The notes beneath the pieces are model-generated. The model searched no databases. It saw nothing but the letters and a program-made list of their open reading frames with translations, and had not been told where the DNA came from. Below, in pieces: positions 9,909 through 21,335 of a stretch of DNA of 64,000 nt (its first letter is position 1; each line of letters starts with the position of its first letter). A program made the translations under genes and the position numbers. This DNA comes from Rusavskia elegans (taxonomy: Eukaryota > Ascomycota > Lecanoromycetes > Teloschistales > Teloschistaceae): positions 1-64,000 of the forward strand of contig SAUG01000159.1 in the NCBI GenBank assembly GCA_011316305.1, read 5' to 3'.

Positions 9909-11150
9909 ATGATTCAACCGGGCCTTGCTCGCATCAGCCGATTACTAGAACATTCATCCCTACCATGGCGAGCTGTCCATGTCGCTGGCACGAATGGCAA
10001 GGGATCAGTCTGTGCCTACGTCTCGGCCATGTTGCATGCCGCAAATATCAAGACCGGTCGTTTCACGTCGCCGCATTTAATTGATAGATGGGACTCCGTT
10101 ACCATCGAGGAGAAGACCATTGACGAATCGAAATTTCGTAAGGCGGAGGACGCGGTCAAACTTCGCGACTCAAGTGGGGACATCAGAGCGTCCGAATTTG
10201 AATTATTGACAGCTACAGCGTTTGAGCTCTTTACTCAAGAAAAGGTGCAGGTTGGGGTGATTGAGGTAGGTGTGGGAGGACGACATGATGCCACCAACAT
10301 CCTACAGCATCCACTAGTCACTGTCGTCACCAAGATCGGTAGAGATCACCAGCCACTTCTCGGAACATCAATAGAAGAGATCGCCAATCATAAAGCTGGC
10401 ATCATGAAACCTGGTGCCGCTTGCATCGTAGACGCGACCAATTCAGACAGCGTACTTCAAGTGCTTGGAGCTACCGCTCGGGAAGTCGGAGCTGAACCTT
10501 TCCATCAAAGTCCAAGCGATTCCGGCCAGGAAAGTGCGGATCTTCAGAAGTACCTAGCAAAGAGCGATTTGGAGCCACATCAGCGCATTAATCTTGGTTT
10601 GGCGTATCGTGCAGCGTTGATTGCGGCTCAGCAGGTGGCCCCAGCTGTAAGCTCACGGGCACTGCTTGAGGGCGCGAGGGAATCGGTCTGGCCAGGTCGG
10701 TTGCAGACGCTCAACATAAGAGCATTGACTGGTCGGGGGGAGCCGGTAATTCTTGATGGAGCGCACAATGCGCAATCGGCCGAGGTCCTGGGCTTCTATG
10801 TCAATGAAAGGGTTAGGACCAAAACTGGTCCTATAACGTGGATCATCGCAGCATCCTTAGGGAAAGATCTCTGGGAGTTGCTTTCGCATCTCTTTCAGTC
10901 ACACGACAATATTGTGGCTGTTGAATTCGGTCCGGTAGACGGAATGCCGTGGGTCCTTCCTGTCGATGCTGAAAGTATCCTTGAGGTAGCCCGAAGCCTT
11001 GGAGTGGATGGTCTCCTCGCGAACGCCGGCAAAGATGTACTTCGGTCCTTACAGGTTGCAGCCAAGACTGCAACTGGAGATCCGATAGTGATCTGTGGGA
11101 GTCTGTACCTCGTGTCGGACGTTCTGCGTTTGCTAAGAGACATTGGCTGA
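9909..11150 (+). CDS. FOL3: dihydrofolate synthase (Mur ligase family)
   Basis: Single exon, 413 aa. The ATP-binding loop is GTNGKGS near residue 28, followed by the folate-family signature KTGRFTSPHL. Then come VIEVGVGGRHDATN, a lysine-bearing NHKAGI segment and the C-terminal domain motif DGAHNAQS, in the order expected for folylpolyglutamate/dihydrofolate synthases. The short length and sequence type fit Fol3, which adds the first glutamate to dihydropteroate. I chose the ATG at 9909 because the frame is closed by a stop just upstream and MIQPGLxRI is the usual N-terminus. A tiny upstream exon is possible. Confidence 0.9.
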   Translation: MIQPGLARISRLLEHSSLPWRAVHVAGTNGKGSVCAYVSAMLHAANIKTGRFTSPHLIDRWDSVTIEEKTIDESKFRKAEDAVKLRDSSGDIRASEFELLTATAFELFTQEKVQVGVIEVGVGGRHDATNILQHPLVTVVTKIGRDHQPLLGTSIEEIANHKAGIMKPGAACIVDATNSDSVLQVLGATAREVGAEPFHQSPSDSGQESADLQKYLAKSDLEPHQRINLGLAYRAALIAAQQVAPAVSSRALLEGARESVWPGRLQTLNIRALTGRGEPVILDGAHNAQSAEVLGFYVNERVRTKTGPITWIIAASLGKDLWELLSHLFQSHDNIVAVEFGPVDGMPWVLPVDAESILEVARSLGVDGLLANAGKDVLRSLQVAAKTATGDPIVICGSLYLVSDVLRLLRDIG

Positions 11151-11758
11151 GAGAGTCTCATGGCCGCAGACTTCTATTCTATTACCTATATCAACAAATA
11201 CAAATAGATGTAGAGGCTAGGACGGAGGGTTTTCTTTCTTCTTGAGATGATCGATGATAAGCCAAAGTGAGACTAGATTGAAGAGTCGTCACATAATACC
11301 CTCCTCCTTCAAGCGTCGGCAGCATGCATTGGAGCGGATTTCAGATCCATTGTCCAACACAGCCATTATCGTGCAAGGACAAAAGGAAGTTGCTACTTCA
11401 CAGAAGTCTCCCGAATTCAGAATTAAATTCAATTAGTGCTCTGCGGGCCGCGGCGGCGTCTAAGTATTAAGATATACCGCTGTCCCTGCCGCGTTTAGAT
11501 CCGATATTCGACAACAATTAACGGTTTGAATAATTGGGATTTGTTGTTAGATTTTAGACGGAATAGCAAGTAATAGTCTGTCTAAGTCTTCCTCGACGTG
11601 CTTGCCACTACACATCAAGCTGAACCTCGAAACTGTTATTTTACCGATTGTTCAAATACTGCTCCAACTCAATGAGTACAACAATACGATCGGTCTTCAA
11701 TCATGTGGATATCAGTACTTACTTGCCGCAACGCTTGGTTTGAAAACTATCCAGAACC
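11151..11758. other. intergenic, upstream of sepH
   Basis: 3' region of FOL3 and promoter/leader of sepH. I see no gene; short open frames lack coding features. Confidence 0.5.
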
Positions 11759-14700
11759 ATGTCGAGAGATGCACCACGACAGGAAGCTGCAGTTGACCCC
11801 ATCAGAGGTAATGGTGCGCACAATAGTCTAAAACCACTGCAGAAAGAGGCCCAGTCTGGGATGCGGGACTCTAGCGCTGTCCGCGCAACCAAGAAGGCCA
11901 TTGAAGATTCGAGTCCCGGTGAGAATGTCACCGAACTCAAGGACTACGTACGTTATCAGGTTTTAGTTGTAACATGAATGCCACCGTATCTAACCTGGGC
12001 TAGCAACTTGGCGATTGCTTGGGAAAGGGGGCGTTCGGCTCGGTGTACCGAGCCTTGAATATGGGCACAGGAGAGACTGTAGCCGTCAAACAAGTCAAGC
12101 TTGCTGATCTTCCGAAGAGCGAGCTGAGAGTAATAACGGTATATCTGTGATCAGAAGTTCATGCTGCTCTATCTGTTGCTAACCCGATCATCTAGCTCGA
12201 AATCGATCTTCTAAAGAACTTAGATGCAAGCACTTCGACCGACATTGTGGACGACGCTTTCCTTCTGACTATTTTTAGCATCCCAATATTGTCAAATACC
12301 ATGGGTTCGTCAAGTCAGCGGAGTCGCTAAATATCATCCTCGAGTACGCTCCACCTTGTCATTGACGATAATCAATAGCTAATCTAATAGGTATTGCGAG
12401 AATGGTTCGCTGCATTCGATCTCGAAGAACTTTGGCAAATTCCCGGAGAATCTCGTTGGACTCTACATGTCACAGGTCTTACATGGTTTGCTCTACCTCC
12501 ATGAGCAAGGCGTGATACACAGAGACATCAAAGGAGCCAACATCTTGAACAACAAACAAGGTTTGGTCAAGCTGGCAGACTTTGGCGTTGCTACCCGCAC
12601 GACAACTCTGCATGAGTCAAGCGTTGTCGGCACGCCATACTGGATGGCTCCCGAAGTCATTGAGCTTTCGGGAGCAACAACAGCGTCAGACATCTGGAGC
12701 CTAGGCTGTACCGTCATTGAGCTCTTGGATGGGAGACCTCCATATCATAAGTTACAGCCCATGCATGCTCTCTTCCGCATTGTCAATGATGATCATCCAC
12801 CTCTACCAGAGGGAGCTTCGCCTGTGCGTTTGAATAACGAAAGCGAGGTACATAGGGCTGACGTAAGTACAGGTGGTCCGTGACTTTTTGATGCAATGTT
12901 TTCAGAAGGATCCAAACCTCCGTGTCTCTGCACGGAAGCTTTTGAAGCATCCGTGGATTGTGAATGCGCGAAGATCCGATTCTGTGGTCCCTAAAAAACC
13001 AACCGAGTATGAAGAGGCAGTCAAGAGCGTACAGCAGTGGAACGAGGCACTCAAGTCACCAAATGCAGGCTCATTGCGCAAATCCACTCGTCCAAACTCA
13101 TCCAGTCCTGGTCCGGGAAAGCGTGAAGCGTCCAATGTCCTTGCAACACCAGCTAGGGGTCCGCTCAGTCTAGTAAAGCCACGACTGACAACGGAACATT
13201 TCAGGTCGCCCGACAATCATAATGACGATAATTGGGATGATGACTTTGCCTCTGCAATATCGCCAAGCGCCCTTCAGCTTCCACATCTAAGACCGCATGA
13301 TAACTTTGGTGGGCTCCTTTCGGCCGAGAAACTCAAAGCATATGCGTCATTCGAAACTGTGACAGAGGAAGAGAACTGGGATGAGAATTTTGAAGGTGAT
13401 TTTACTGTTAAAAGCCCGTTGCAAGTGACGAGTTCAGATCCGTTGAGGACTATTCGGCCTTATTATCCCCAGCGTGCGAACACAGAGCAAATCAAGCATG
13501 ACAAGCCCTCAACATCACCAGATCAAAAGCGTTCGGCCGTGGCCAGCCGCCATCGGACGCAGGCAGCCAAGAATTCCGGCAAAGCGAAGGCACCTCCAGC
13601 GTCAGCAGCTGTTGCCCCTACTCAAGCGAACAAAGGAGCCTCTGATAGGGCCAGGGAGGCTTCTCCTGAGATCCCCTACTTAGTAGTCGAACGCGATGAA
13701 TCCTTGCGTAAGGTATGTAATAACCTACCCTCCACTAGTAGACGTGATTTGTTTAGCTTACCATATTTTAGAAGACCGAAGCCTTTTCACCTCGATTGTT
13801 TGACCCTTCCGACATGCATGGATCTTTGCTCTCTTCTCAACCTGGTGGTAGCCTACGGCGTCCGCCGCCGCCTCCTCGACAAGCACTCATGCGAAGGACA
13901 CGATCATCCGTGGAAATTCAAAGATATGCCGAGGATGAGGATGACGAGGATTTCTCGGACATCTTCGGAAAGCCAAACGGTGCGGTGGAAAAGCCCGGTA
14001 GTAACAAAGGGCCCGAATCCGGGACTTTGATGCTAAACTCCAAACTTTCGAACAATTCATGGCTGGGAGATGAAGATGATGATGATGATCCCTTTGCACA
14101 ATTGGAAGAAGGGTATGACGAGATGGACCTTGAGACAAACGTCGCCCGTGACAAGTATGCCCGTCTATGTACGCAAGTAGAAGGGCTCGTGGGTTCTTTG
14201 AAAGTTTCTCAATCCGAAGACACACTTGCCGATCTGTCAGAACAACTGCTTGAGGTTCTGTGCGATGTTCCAGAGACCAAAGATGTCATCATCAGTGCCC
14301 ATGGAATGTTGCCAATCCTAGAAATTCTGGAGACGGCCCGGCACCGGGACATCGTTTTCAATCTACTACGGATCGTCAATGTCATTGTTTTTGGCGATGT
14401 CGAGCTTCAGGAGAATCTTTGCTTCGTCGGAGGTATTCCCATCGTCACTCAATTCGCTTCCAAACGCTACCCCAGTGAAATCAGGCTCGAGGCAGCAGCC
14501 TTTGTACGCCAAATGTTCCAGACCTCGACCTTGACCTTGCAAATGTTCGTTAGTGCGGGAGGTCTCAAAGTACTGGTGGAGTTCCTTGAAGAGGACTACG
14601 AGGAAGAGCGCGACCTGGTCCTCATCGGTGTCAATGGTGTCTGGAGCGTGTTCGAATTGCAAGGTCCAACACCCAAGAACGATTTCTGCCGGATTCTTTC

Positions 14701-16233
14701 CCGTAGCTCAGTCCTGGAGCCCCTATCCCTCGTTCTGAGTAAGGTTCTTGGTGAAGAGGGTGAGCTTGCAGAACTTTGCGAGGGTCGCATTGCCAACATT
14801 TTCTTCCTCTTCTCGCAAGCAGAGAACAATGTGAAAGAGATGGTTGCTGACCGCACTGTCCTACATCGTAAGTGACGAAGTCGCACAGTTCGCTGACCCT
14901 GTCAAAATGTTGCACTGACAGCGGAGTAGGTGTTCTGAAGGAACTCAAGCGGATGTCACCAACTCATCTGATCACCATGCTTAAGTTCGTCAAGAATTTG
15001 TCAATGCTATCGACCACTCTCGACGCTTTACATAACTCCAATGCAATCGATGTTCTGACAGAGCTGCTTCGGAGCAACTTCGAGGAGGTTCATTTCAGAG
15101 AAATATCCAACCAGGTCTTGAACACGATATATAATCTCTGCCGTCTCAACAAATCAAGGCAAGAGGACGCGGCTCTCAATGGCATTATTCCGGTCCTCCA
15201 GCGAATCATCAAAACGGAGCGACCGCTAAAAGAATTTGCGTACCCGATATTGTGTGACATGGCCCATTCTGGCAAGGTCGGCGTCAGGCGCGAACTGTGG
15301 CGGAATAAGGGACTCCCATTCTACATATCCCTTCTTGCGGATCCGTATTGGCAAGTGACCGCTTTAGACGCAATCTTTGTTTGGTTCGTGAATCTACCCA
15401 AGGCCATGTGTCCGACTGACGATTGCAGGTTACAAGAGGAGACTGCCCGAGTAGAGGACGCACTCCTGGACGGGTCCTTCACTCGGGGGATTCTTAAATG
15501 CTTCACGACTTCGAAAGCGAACGCGTTCGAGAATTTGCTGGAGCCGCTCCAGAAGCTTCTTCGCCTGAGTCCACCTGTGGCACTGAGTTTGGCCCACCCT
15601 GACTTATTTTCGCGCATCCTGCAGAAACTAAATTCGAGTAAAGCTGTGGTCCGGTTGAATCTTCTCCGCATCATCCGCAGCATCTGCGATGCAAGTGACG
15701 ATCAAGGAGCAGTTATTCGGCGATATGGACTGGTTGAGACGATCCAGCGTCTTGCCGAGCTCGATGGGGCTGTACTCGTCCGCAACATGGCGGGCGAGCT
15801 CATCAAGGCATGCGAATCCAGTGAACGGTTCGGGATGAGTGCAAGCAAGCGGAGGCCCGGGCGACGGTCAAGTTCTTCGACAACTCCACCAAGTCTACTG
15901 AACAGCCATTCGATGCCGCCGACACCAAGCAGTAGCCGATCCTCTCACTCTCACGCATACCTCATGGAGCGCGAAGTGCGGCAGCGAAATGGCAACGGTG
16001 GGCCGATCTCGTTCCGACCTGTCAGCCGTGATGGCAACGGTGCGAATGGCAGCGGTAGTGCGGCGAAGAGTCGATTGCCACGGACGACTACGAGCAAGCC
16101 AGGTCGTCCGTCGCTTCTGACGTCCCCGAAACGGGAAGAGAACATGGTGCCAGCTAACTTGGGCCCCCATGGTCTGCAGAATCCGACACCAAACTCACGA
16201 AGACGACGTCGAGTCAGTGGCGATACACGCTGA
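11759..16233 (+). CDS. sepH: septation initiation kinase SepH (Cdc15/Cdc7-type STE kinase)
   Basis: Eight exons: 11759-11947, 12004-12138, 12196-12225, 12279-12343, 12391-12823, 12873-13712, 13772-14867 and 14930-16233; 1363 aa, near the length of Aspergillus SepH. The kinase domain covers residues about 64-320: glycine loop GKGAFGSVY, lysine in [22 protein letters not shown], and APE in MAPEVIEL. It is followed by a disordered S/P region with acidic DDNWDDDF and [12 protein letters not shown] blocks. A long helical, armadillo-like region (residues about 720-1230) and a basic serine-rich tail complete it. The family heads the septation initiation network that couples mitotic exit to cytokinesis. 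The third intron (12226-12278) starts with GC, not GT; it joins KNLD to HPNIVKYHG exactly as in the family. Confidence 0.93.
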
Positions 16234-16788
16234 ATGTTTCATTGTTCCTCAATTCTGGATGTAGGCGAAGGCATAGTACCGATGGGGCGAAATGGTGCTG
16301 GTTCCAGGGGATTTACGCAGCAAGGCATTGCAATGGCGTTCTTGTAGCCGTTCATAGCATGTGGGAAGGAGTACCAATCGTTTAGAAAGCATTATGTCTT
16401 GATCACGATACGGGCTGATCGAGAGACACAGCTGGCAGCCAATACTTTCTATCATCATTGATGGACTGAGGTCTCGTCTCATATCCAGGTTTCGTCTCAT
16501 ATCCAGGTCTCGTCTTATATCCAACTACCTCGAGTTACTGCTACTATCCTAACGTTTCGCCGGCTTGGCTGCGGGGTTCCAGAGGGTCCACGGAAGTCAC
16601 ATGGTTGACCCTTTACGGCCTAGCGGGGTAGTTCATCTTCTGCCTTGGAAAACCTCCGTCCTGAAGTTTCTCTCACTCCATCGTAAACACGTCCATCGAT
16701 TCTCCATTCCTGCACTTTCATCACTTCCCCATCATCCACCGCTGAATTCTCAAACAGCAAAGCCCAATCAGTACTCCATTCCATCACA
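16234..16788. other. intergenic, upstream of the DUF1761-like gene
   Basis: Contains the 18-bp tandem repeat at 16470-16523 and pyrimidine-rich sequence from about 16620 that likely forms the leader of the next gene. No other gene is seen. Confidence 0.5.
16470..16523. repeat. minisatellite, three 18-bp units
   Basis: Units at 16470-16487, 16488-16505 and 16506-16523 follow the pattern GGTCTCGTCTCATATCCA with one or two changes each. It lies between sepH and the DUF1761-like gene. Confidence 0.85.
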
Positions 16789-17503
16789 ATGGCCACTCTT
16801 CACTGTAAGTTCTCTGCTTTCTCACTGAAACATATCCCCCAGCGCAGGTGACGACATTGGCCCCAAATCTGGCCTGCCCGCCAACCAGTCCGATTCGATG
16901 GAGACATGGCGATTACTTTCATTTTCTGCTCTGCCTTTACTATGTCTGCATCACAGTGAAGTCTCTTCCACTAACATAGCATCTCTTTCACAGACTTGCC
17001 ACCTGTGAAGCCGAGTGCGATTGCTCTTGGTACTGTCTACAGCCACGCCGTCTCTCTTGCGATCCTTGGCCCTGTCTTCGGTGACACGTACCACCGTGCT
17101 CAGGCCGCCAACTCCAAGGAAGAGTTTCTCAAGTCCAAGGAGGCCGCCAGCGCTGCCGCTGCCTGGGGATCTTCCCTTGTCGGCAGTGCCGTCCAATCCT
17201 ATGGCGTCGGAGCTTTGATCAATGCCACCGGAACCCTCAGCTACAAGGGCGCCGCCTACCTCGGCAGTTTGATCTTCTTCGCCAGCTCCGCTCCAAGCGT
17301 AAGCGAACTTGACCTTCCGGATGATCTCTTCTACCGTAAACATGACCCTGCGCTGACCACCAACCAAGTTCATCTCCCAGGTCTTTACCGAAAAACGTCC
17401 AATGGACACCGTTGCTGTCGGAGCTTTAGCACGCGTCTTCGAGACTGTCGGCCTGAGCTTGGTCCTAACCTACTGGGGTACCCGCAACAACCCATTCGAT
17501 TAA
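16789..17503 (+). CDS. small membrane protein, DUF1761-like
   Basis: Three exons: 16789-16804, 16994-17298 and 17369-17503; 151 aa. The first exon codes only five residues and a base, and intron 1 is long for this window (189 bp). Joined, the N-terminus reads MATLHYLPPVKPSAIALG. Hydrophobic segments occur near residues 12-30, 57-82, 90-102 and at the C-terminus. The pattern (His in the first helix, GDTYHR, small-residue helix, SYKGAAYLG) matches short DUF1761-type proteins of fungi; no biochemical function is established to my knowledge. The long coding-like run, good splice sites and natural C-terminus (TRNNPFD) support it. Confidence 0.75.
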
Positions 17504-18001
17504 GCGCATTCCACGGTGCGAGAAGCCGCCGCGTGGAGGAAATTGGCCGAGCAATGATTCCTGGAGTCGAAGGAGGACAGAGCTATCACTAACAAGACTG
17601 TAGACCATTCCGTAAATAGATGCGTTCATGGTGCAGGATGGTGATGCACAGGCAATTCGAATAGCTCCAACATGTATCAATATTAGGTCAACCTCTCCCC
17701 GTTCACATGATTCTTGCATTATCCTTGCATTCCTCATCGCCTCTAAAAACCTTTGAGCAAATCTACGAGCTTAAATTCGACATTTGACCTTTACCTCCAA
17801 TCTCTCCGCTAATCATCAGCAATGATGCCGTTAATGAATCTCGCACTACTTGACCGGTGAGGGATCGCGACAAATACATACCGCTATCTGGACCAGTAAA
17901 GACAATTTCTTACCTGCAAATCTTTGAGAATGCCCGAAACTCCTCAAACTTCCAAGGAACCAAGTTCACAATGCAGATAAGATTCGGTTTGAGACTGCAA
18001 T
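17504..18001. other. intergenic between convergent genes
   Basis: Between the 3' ends of the DUF1761-like gene and the RING-like gene. I see nothing else. Confidence 0.5.
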
Positions 18002-20098
18002 CTAGCGGCGGACTGCTCTCCGGCCGTAGTTGATAGAGCTGGTATCTGACCTTCGCCCTATGGTGTCAGATCCAATGTGTGGCTTGTTCGTGAACGAGAA
18101 GCTGTTCAGCGACAGCGGTTGATGGATGGAGTTTCGAGGCCCACCGGGCCGTCGGTATGCCCCGGATCGGCTCTCTAGCTCTTCAGCCTTGGTTCCCGGT
18201 TGGTCCTGCCGCTCGACTTGTCCTTTAAGTGCAGGAAGCCAGGAAAAGTTCTTTTGTGCATGGCCGCCAGGCTTGGAATTCGACGTGATAGGTTGGGGCA
18301 CGGTTGAAAAGGCCATGCCGTTTGTGTAGGGCCTCTGCGTAGTATGAAACGATGGTAACGCCTTATTGCTGAAGTGGGGACTTGCGACGGTGTGACTGTT
18401 GAGTCCTGGAGTACGATAACCGATCCTTCCTTGCAGGGAGCTTGAGCTTTCAGGTGTTAAGAATGGGGGCTGGCTTGTACGTGCGTTAGCCGAGATGCCC
18501 ACTCGGCGCCGTGGAGTCGTGTATTTAAGTGCTGGAGTTGATGGGGGTAAGGTCAGACGAGGTATCGGATGCCCGGATGGACGAATCCCTGACATCGAAG
18601 ACTGGAGAGCCTGGTCGAGTTCGCCATCGTTGTCCCGTTCCCAGATGGATCGTGATGTATTGGGACATTTTCCGTTGGGTATCAAGCGAGGGTTATACCC
18701 ACCGGGAATCTCAACCCGTTTCGGGCTTGAATTATGTGGGGCTGTGGTTCTTTCATGAAGAGGAGGTCCGTGAGTGTCGAGTGCTCCCAACAAATATCGG
18801 TGAGGACTCTGAGACTGGTAGGCAGACCATTGTCCGCGTTCGTGCAGCGGATGGTTCTTTGGCGGGTAACCAGAAGGAGGGGGCATTGCATCTCTACTGG
18901 TACACCGTCGGTGTTGGCTTTGTAAGTCAGACTCGTGCTGGTGCTGCGTTCCAAGGTTGTCCGCAGTGCCAAATTGCCTTCTCTTGGGCGAGGGCTCTTG
19001 TGTGTATTGACCCGCTCGAGCGGTCAGATGCATGTCCCGACTATCTTGCAGCTTAACACTGTCTTGGATAGATTGTAAGTCCACGGCACTTCCGCGAGCA
19101 AGTAGAGAGCCTGCGGGAGTGTTCGTGTTGGCTGGCGGCGTCTGGATCTCATTGGGGCATGTCATTAGGGGACGATCCTTGGGGAGTGCAGCATTGAGTC
19201 TGAGGTTGGCGGCCGATTGTAGAGCATTGTCGATCTCAGAGACGTCTCCTCCCATTTGGTATAGCTGGTCTCGTGCTGATTGCAAGGCGCTTCAGGATAA
19301 AATAAGGTTCGTTGTGGTTTGTAAGGTCGTGGGCACATACCGGCTGAGTGGCTCCATGGCAGCAAGACAAGCCACGATGGCGCTTTCGCGATCCTTCCAT
19401 GTGTATAGCTCCCTTCGAGTAACACCAAGCGTTTCATAAAGCCCTGAAGCGAAGCGTACTAGCGATACGTACTGGAACTAGCATCTGGTGAGCTTCCAGA
19501 CAAGCGACAAGCCATCTGGCGGGTTGGCATACCCGCAATGCTTCATTGCCCGAGTTACCGAGTTGCTGGGGAGGGACTGCGAAGTACTCTGGAGGTATAT
19601 CATTGTCGTACTCACCCTTGGCCGTGCCTCTAATCGCATAGAGTATCTTGGCCGTGTGATCTTGATTGTTGCGGAAACACAATGGGCATGGAGCCTTCGG
19701 GGGCTGGTCCTTGGGGTGGAAGGGAACGCCTACAGTTGCATTAACAGAGAAGCCCATGGGAAGGTGATCGTGAACATACCTCCGCCTTCCAGGTGTTTAG
19801 CACAGGTGACGTGAGCGCACTCTGTAAGCCAGAGTTTAGTGATTTGTCCATCGGTGCTGTCCGTGCCTTGGTGGAGGCCGTCGTTGTCCTGATGCTGCTC
19901 ATAGATAGTCGGGAGAGTGTCTTGACAGATGGAACAACTGAGGATAAAGTCGATCGTCTCAGGCCGTGAATGCCGAGCTGCGTCTTCTGTCATCGAAGTC
20001 CTTCCAGTGGGGGTGGTATCAGAGCGTAAGAGATGCAAGTCTGTCGGACGATGCACAGATAAACGAGGGGACGTCAAGAGCATGCTATCATCATCCAT
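18002..20098 (-). CDS. RING-like zinc protein with long disordered tail
   Basis: Four exons (minus strand): 20098-19780, 19729-19533, 19477-19341 and 19289-18002; 646 aa, all GT-AG. Residues about 45-125 carry a C3HC4-like ligand set: CSIC, then C-A-H-V-T-C-A-K-H in TECAHVTCAKHLEGG, then CPLC. A helical region follows (FQYVSLVRFASGLYETLG; DRESAIVACLAAM; SARDQLYQM). The last ~420 residues are low-complexity, rich in S, P, R and Q. Conserved hypothetical proteins of this layout exist in filamentous ascomycetes. A ubiquitin or SUMO E3 role is inference from the zinc ligands only. Confidence 0.8.
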
Positions 20099-20462
20099 CG
20101 CATGGATTTCGCTTCGCAGTGTTCGATGTCTCGGGCGAAGGTGGTAAAGATGATGCGAGCAAGATGGTGATATAGAGAATGGACACAACAGCAAAGAGAA
20201 GGCGTCACCAGTCGCATGGACGTTTTACAGACCGTGGCTCTAGGTTCAACGTCCTGAGGGCATACGTATGGGTCAATCGCATGGAAATACAACAGGGAAA
20301 ATCCAGAGAGCTCCATGGGGTGGGGATGATAGAGTGTTGCGCATGCGGTTTAGCAAGCATTACTTGCTTCACGTACGCCGAATTGCGCTGCATGTTGCGA
20401 CGATAAGATACCCACGATGTACACCGATTCCTTGAAATAACAGGCCTCAAAATACGGAAATC
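20099..20462. other. intergenic, upstream of the RING-like gene
   Basis: Promoter/leader of the RING-like gene and 3' region of the complex I subunit gene, both minus strand. No gene seen. Confidence 0.5.
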
Positions 20463-21176
20463 TCATACGAATGTTCTGCAAGGATATCTAGGTGTGAGGG
20501 TCAGCCACCGTCGCTCGTTCCGATGTGAAGACACTTACTCTTCCGGGTAGCCCTCGACTCTGTCGGCGTCCATGACATACTTTCTGCCGCCTTCTGGTGA
20601 TGTTCTGCTTCCACCGGTAGGAAAAGGTGGTATCCCGTCAGGCCCGAGGATGTTGGTCATACTGGTCTTTTCTTGCTTAAACAACGTCGCCAGCCCCCTC
20701 TGCTCGCCTTCTTCTTGGACTTGTATCAACTGCTTCGCCCCTGCATCTCCTATCTGCAGGACGTCGTCCTTTGGTTTGGCTTTGCTCCCAACCGTCAACA
20801 GTCCAACGACATCTCCTTGTTTGACGACACTCAACCGAGGGTAGCTGCGACGTACATCCCGCCGGAAGTAAGCATTTTCTGCAATGTCACCGGCTGGGAC
20901 GGTGACAGGATCGTCATATGCACCAGGAGGATTTGCGCCCGGCGGTGGGTTGCGGTATTGAGGATTTAATGGGACACCACTCGAGCGGTTGGGATCGACG
21001 GCGAGAGCTCTCCTTATGCGATCCCATATGCCTGTGGAGCGAACAGTATACTTCTATTCTTCGCTCAGTTATCTACCCTTCGGAGCTGCTCATCAACGGC
21101 TCACCTTCAAGTACGAAATGCCAGTCCTTCCAGATTGAAGTTGCTTGGCTGCCCCTTTGGCAGCATTAGTCGCCAT
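20463..21176 (-). CDS. complex I accessory subunit, fungal 21 kDa type
   Basis: Three exons (minus strand): 21176-21105, 21053-20539 and 20487-20463; 203 aa. Introns are 51 bp each. Joined exon 2 begins KYTVRSTGIWDRIRR and continues with AVDPNRSSGVPLNPQYRNPPPGA (in parts), AGDIAENAYFRRDVRR and DVVGLLTVGS. This is the pattern I recall for the fungal 21 kDa NADH:ubiquinone oxidoreductase subunit (Neurospora 21.3 kDa class, Yarrowia NUZM). The last exon adds only EYPCRTFV. The product would be a supernumerary subunit in the mitochondrial inner membrane complex; it has no redox cofactor motif. Exact subunit naming is from memory. The gene is divergent from the transposon relic. Confidence 0.75.
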
Positions 21177-21335
21177 GTTGTAAACTCCAGGACGTAGCTG
21201 AGGTGAAGCACAGAGTCTCGTTAATTTCGACTGTGCATGGTGAATCTTTGCCAGAGTGCTAGTTGGATCCAGTGTTCAACAACAATCAGTGATGTATGCA
21301 GACCCGCCGCCTCGGTTAAAACGCCCGCGTCTATA

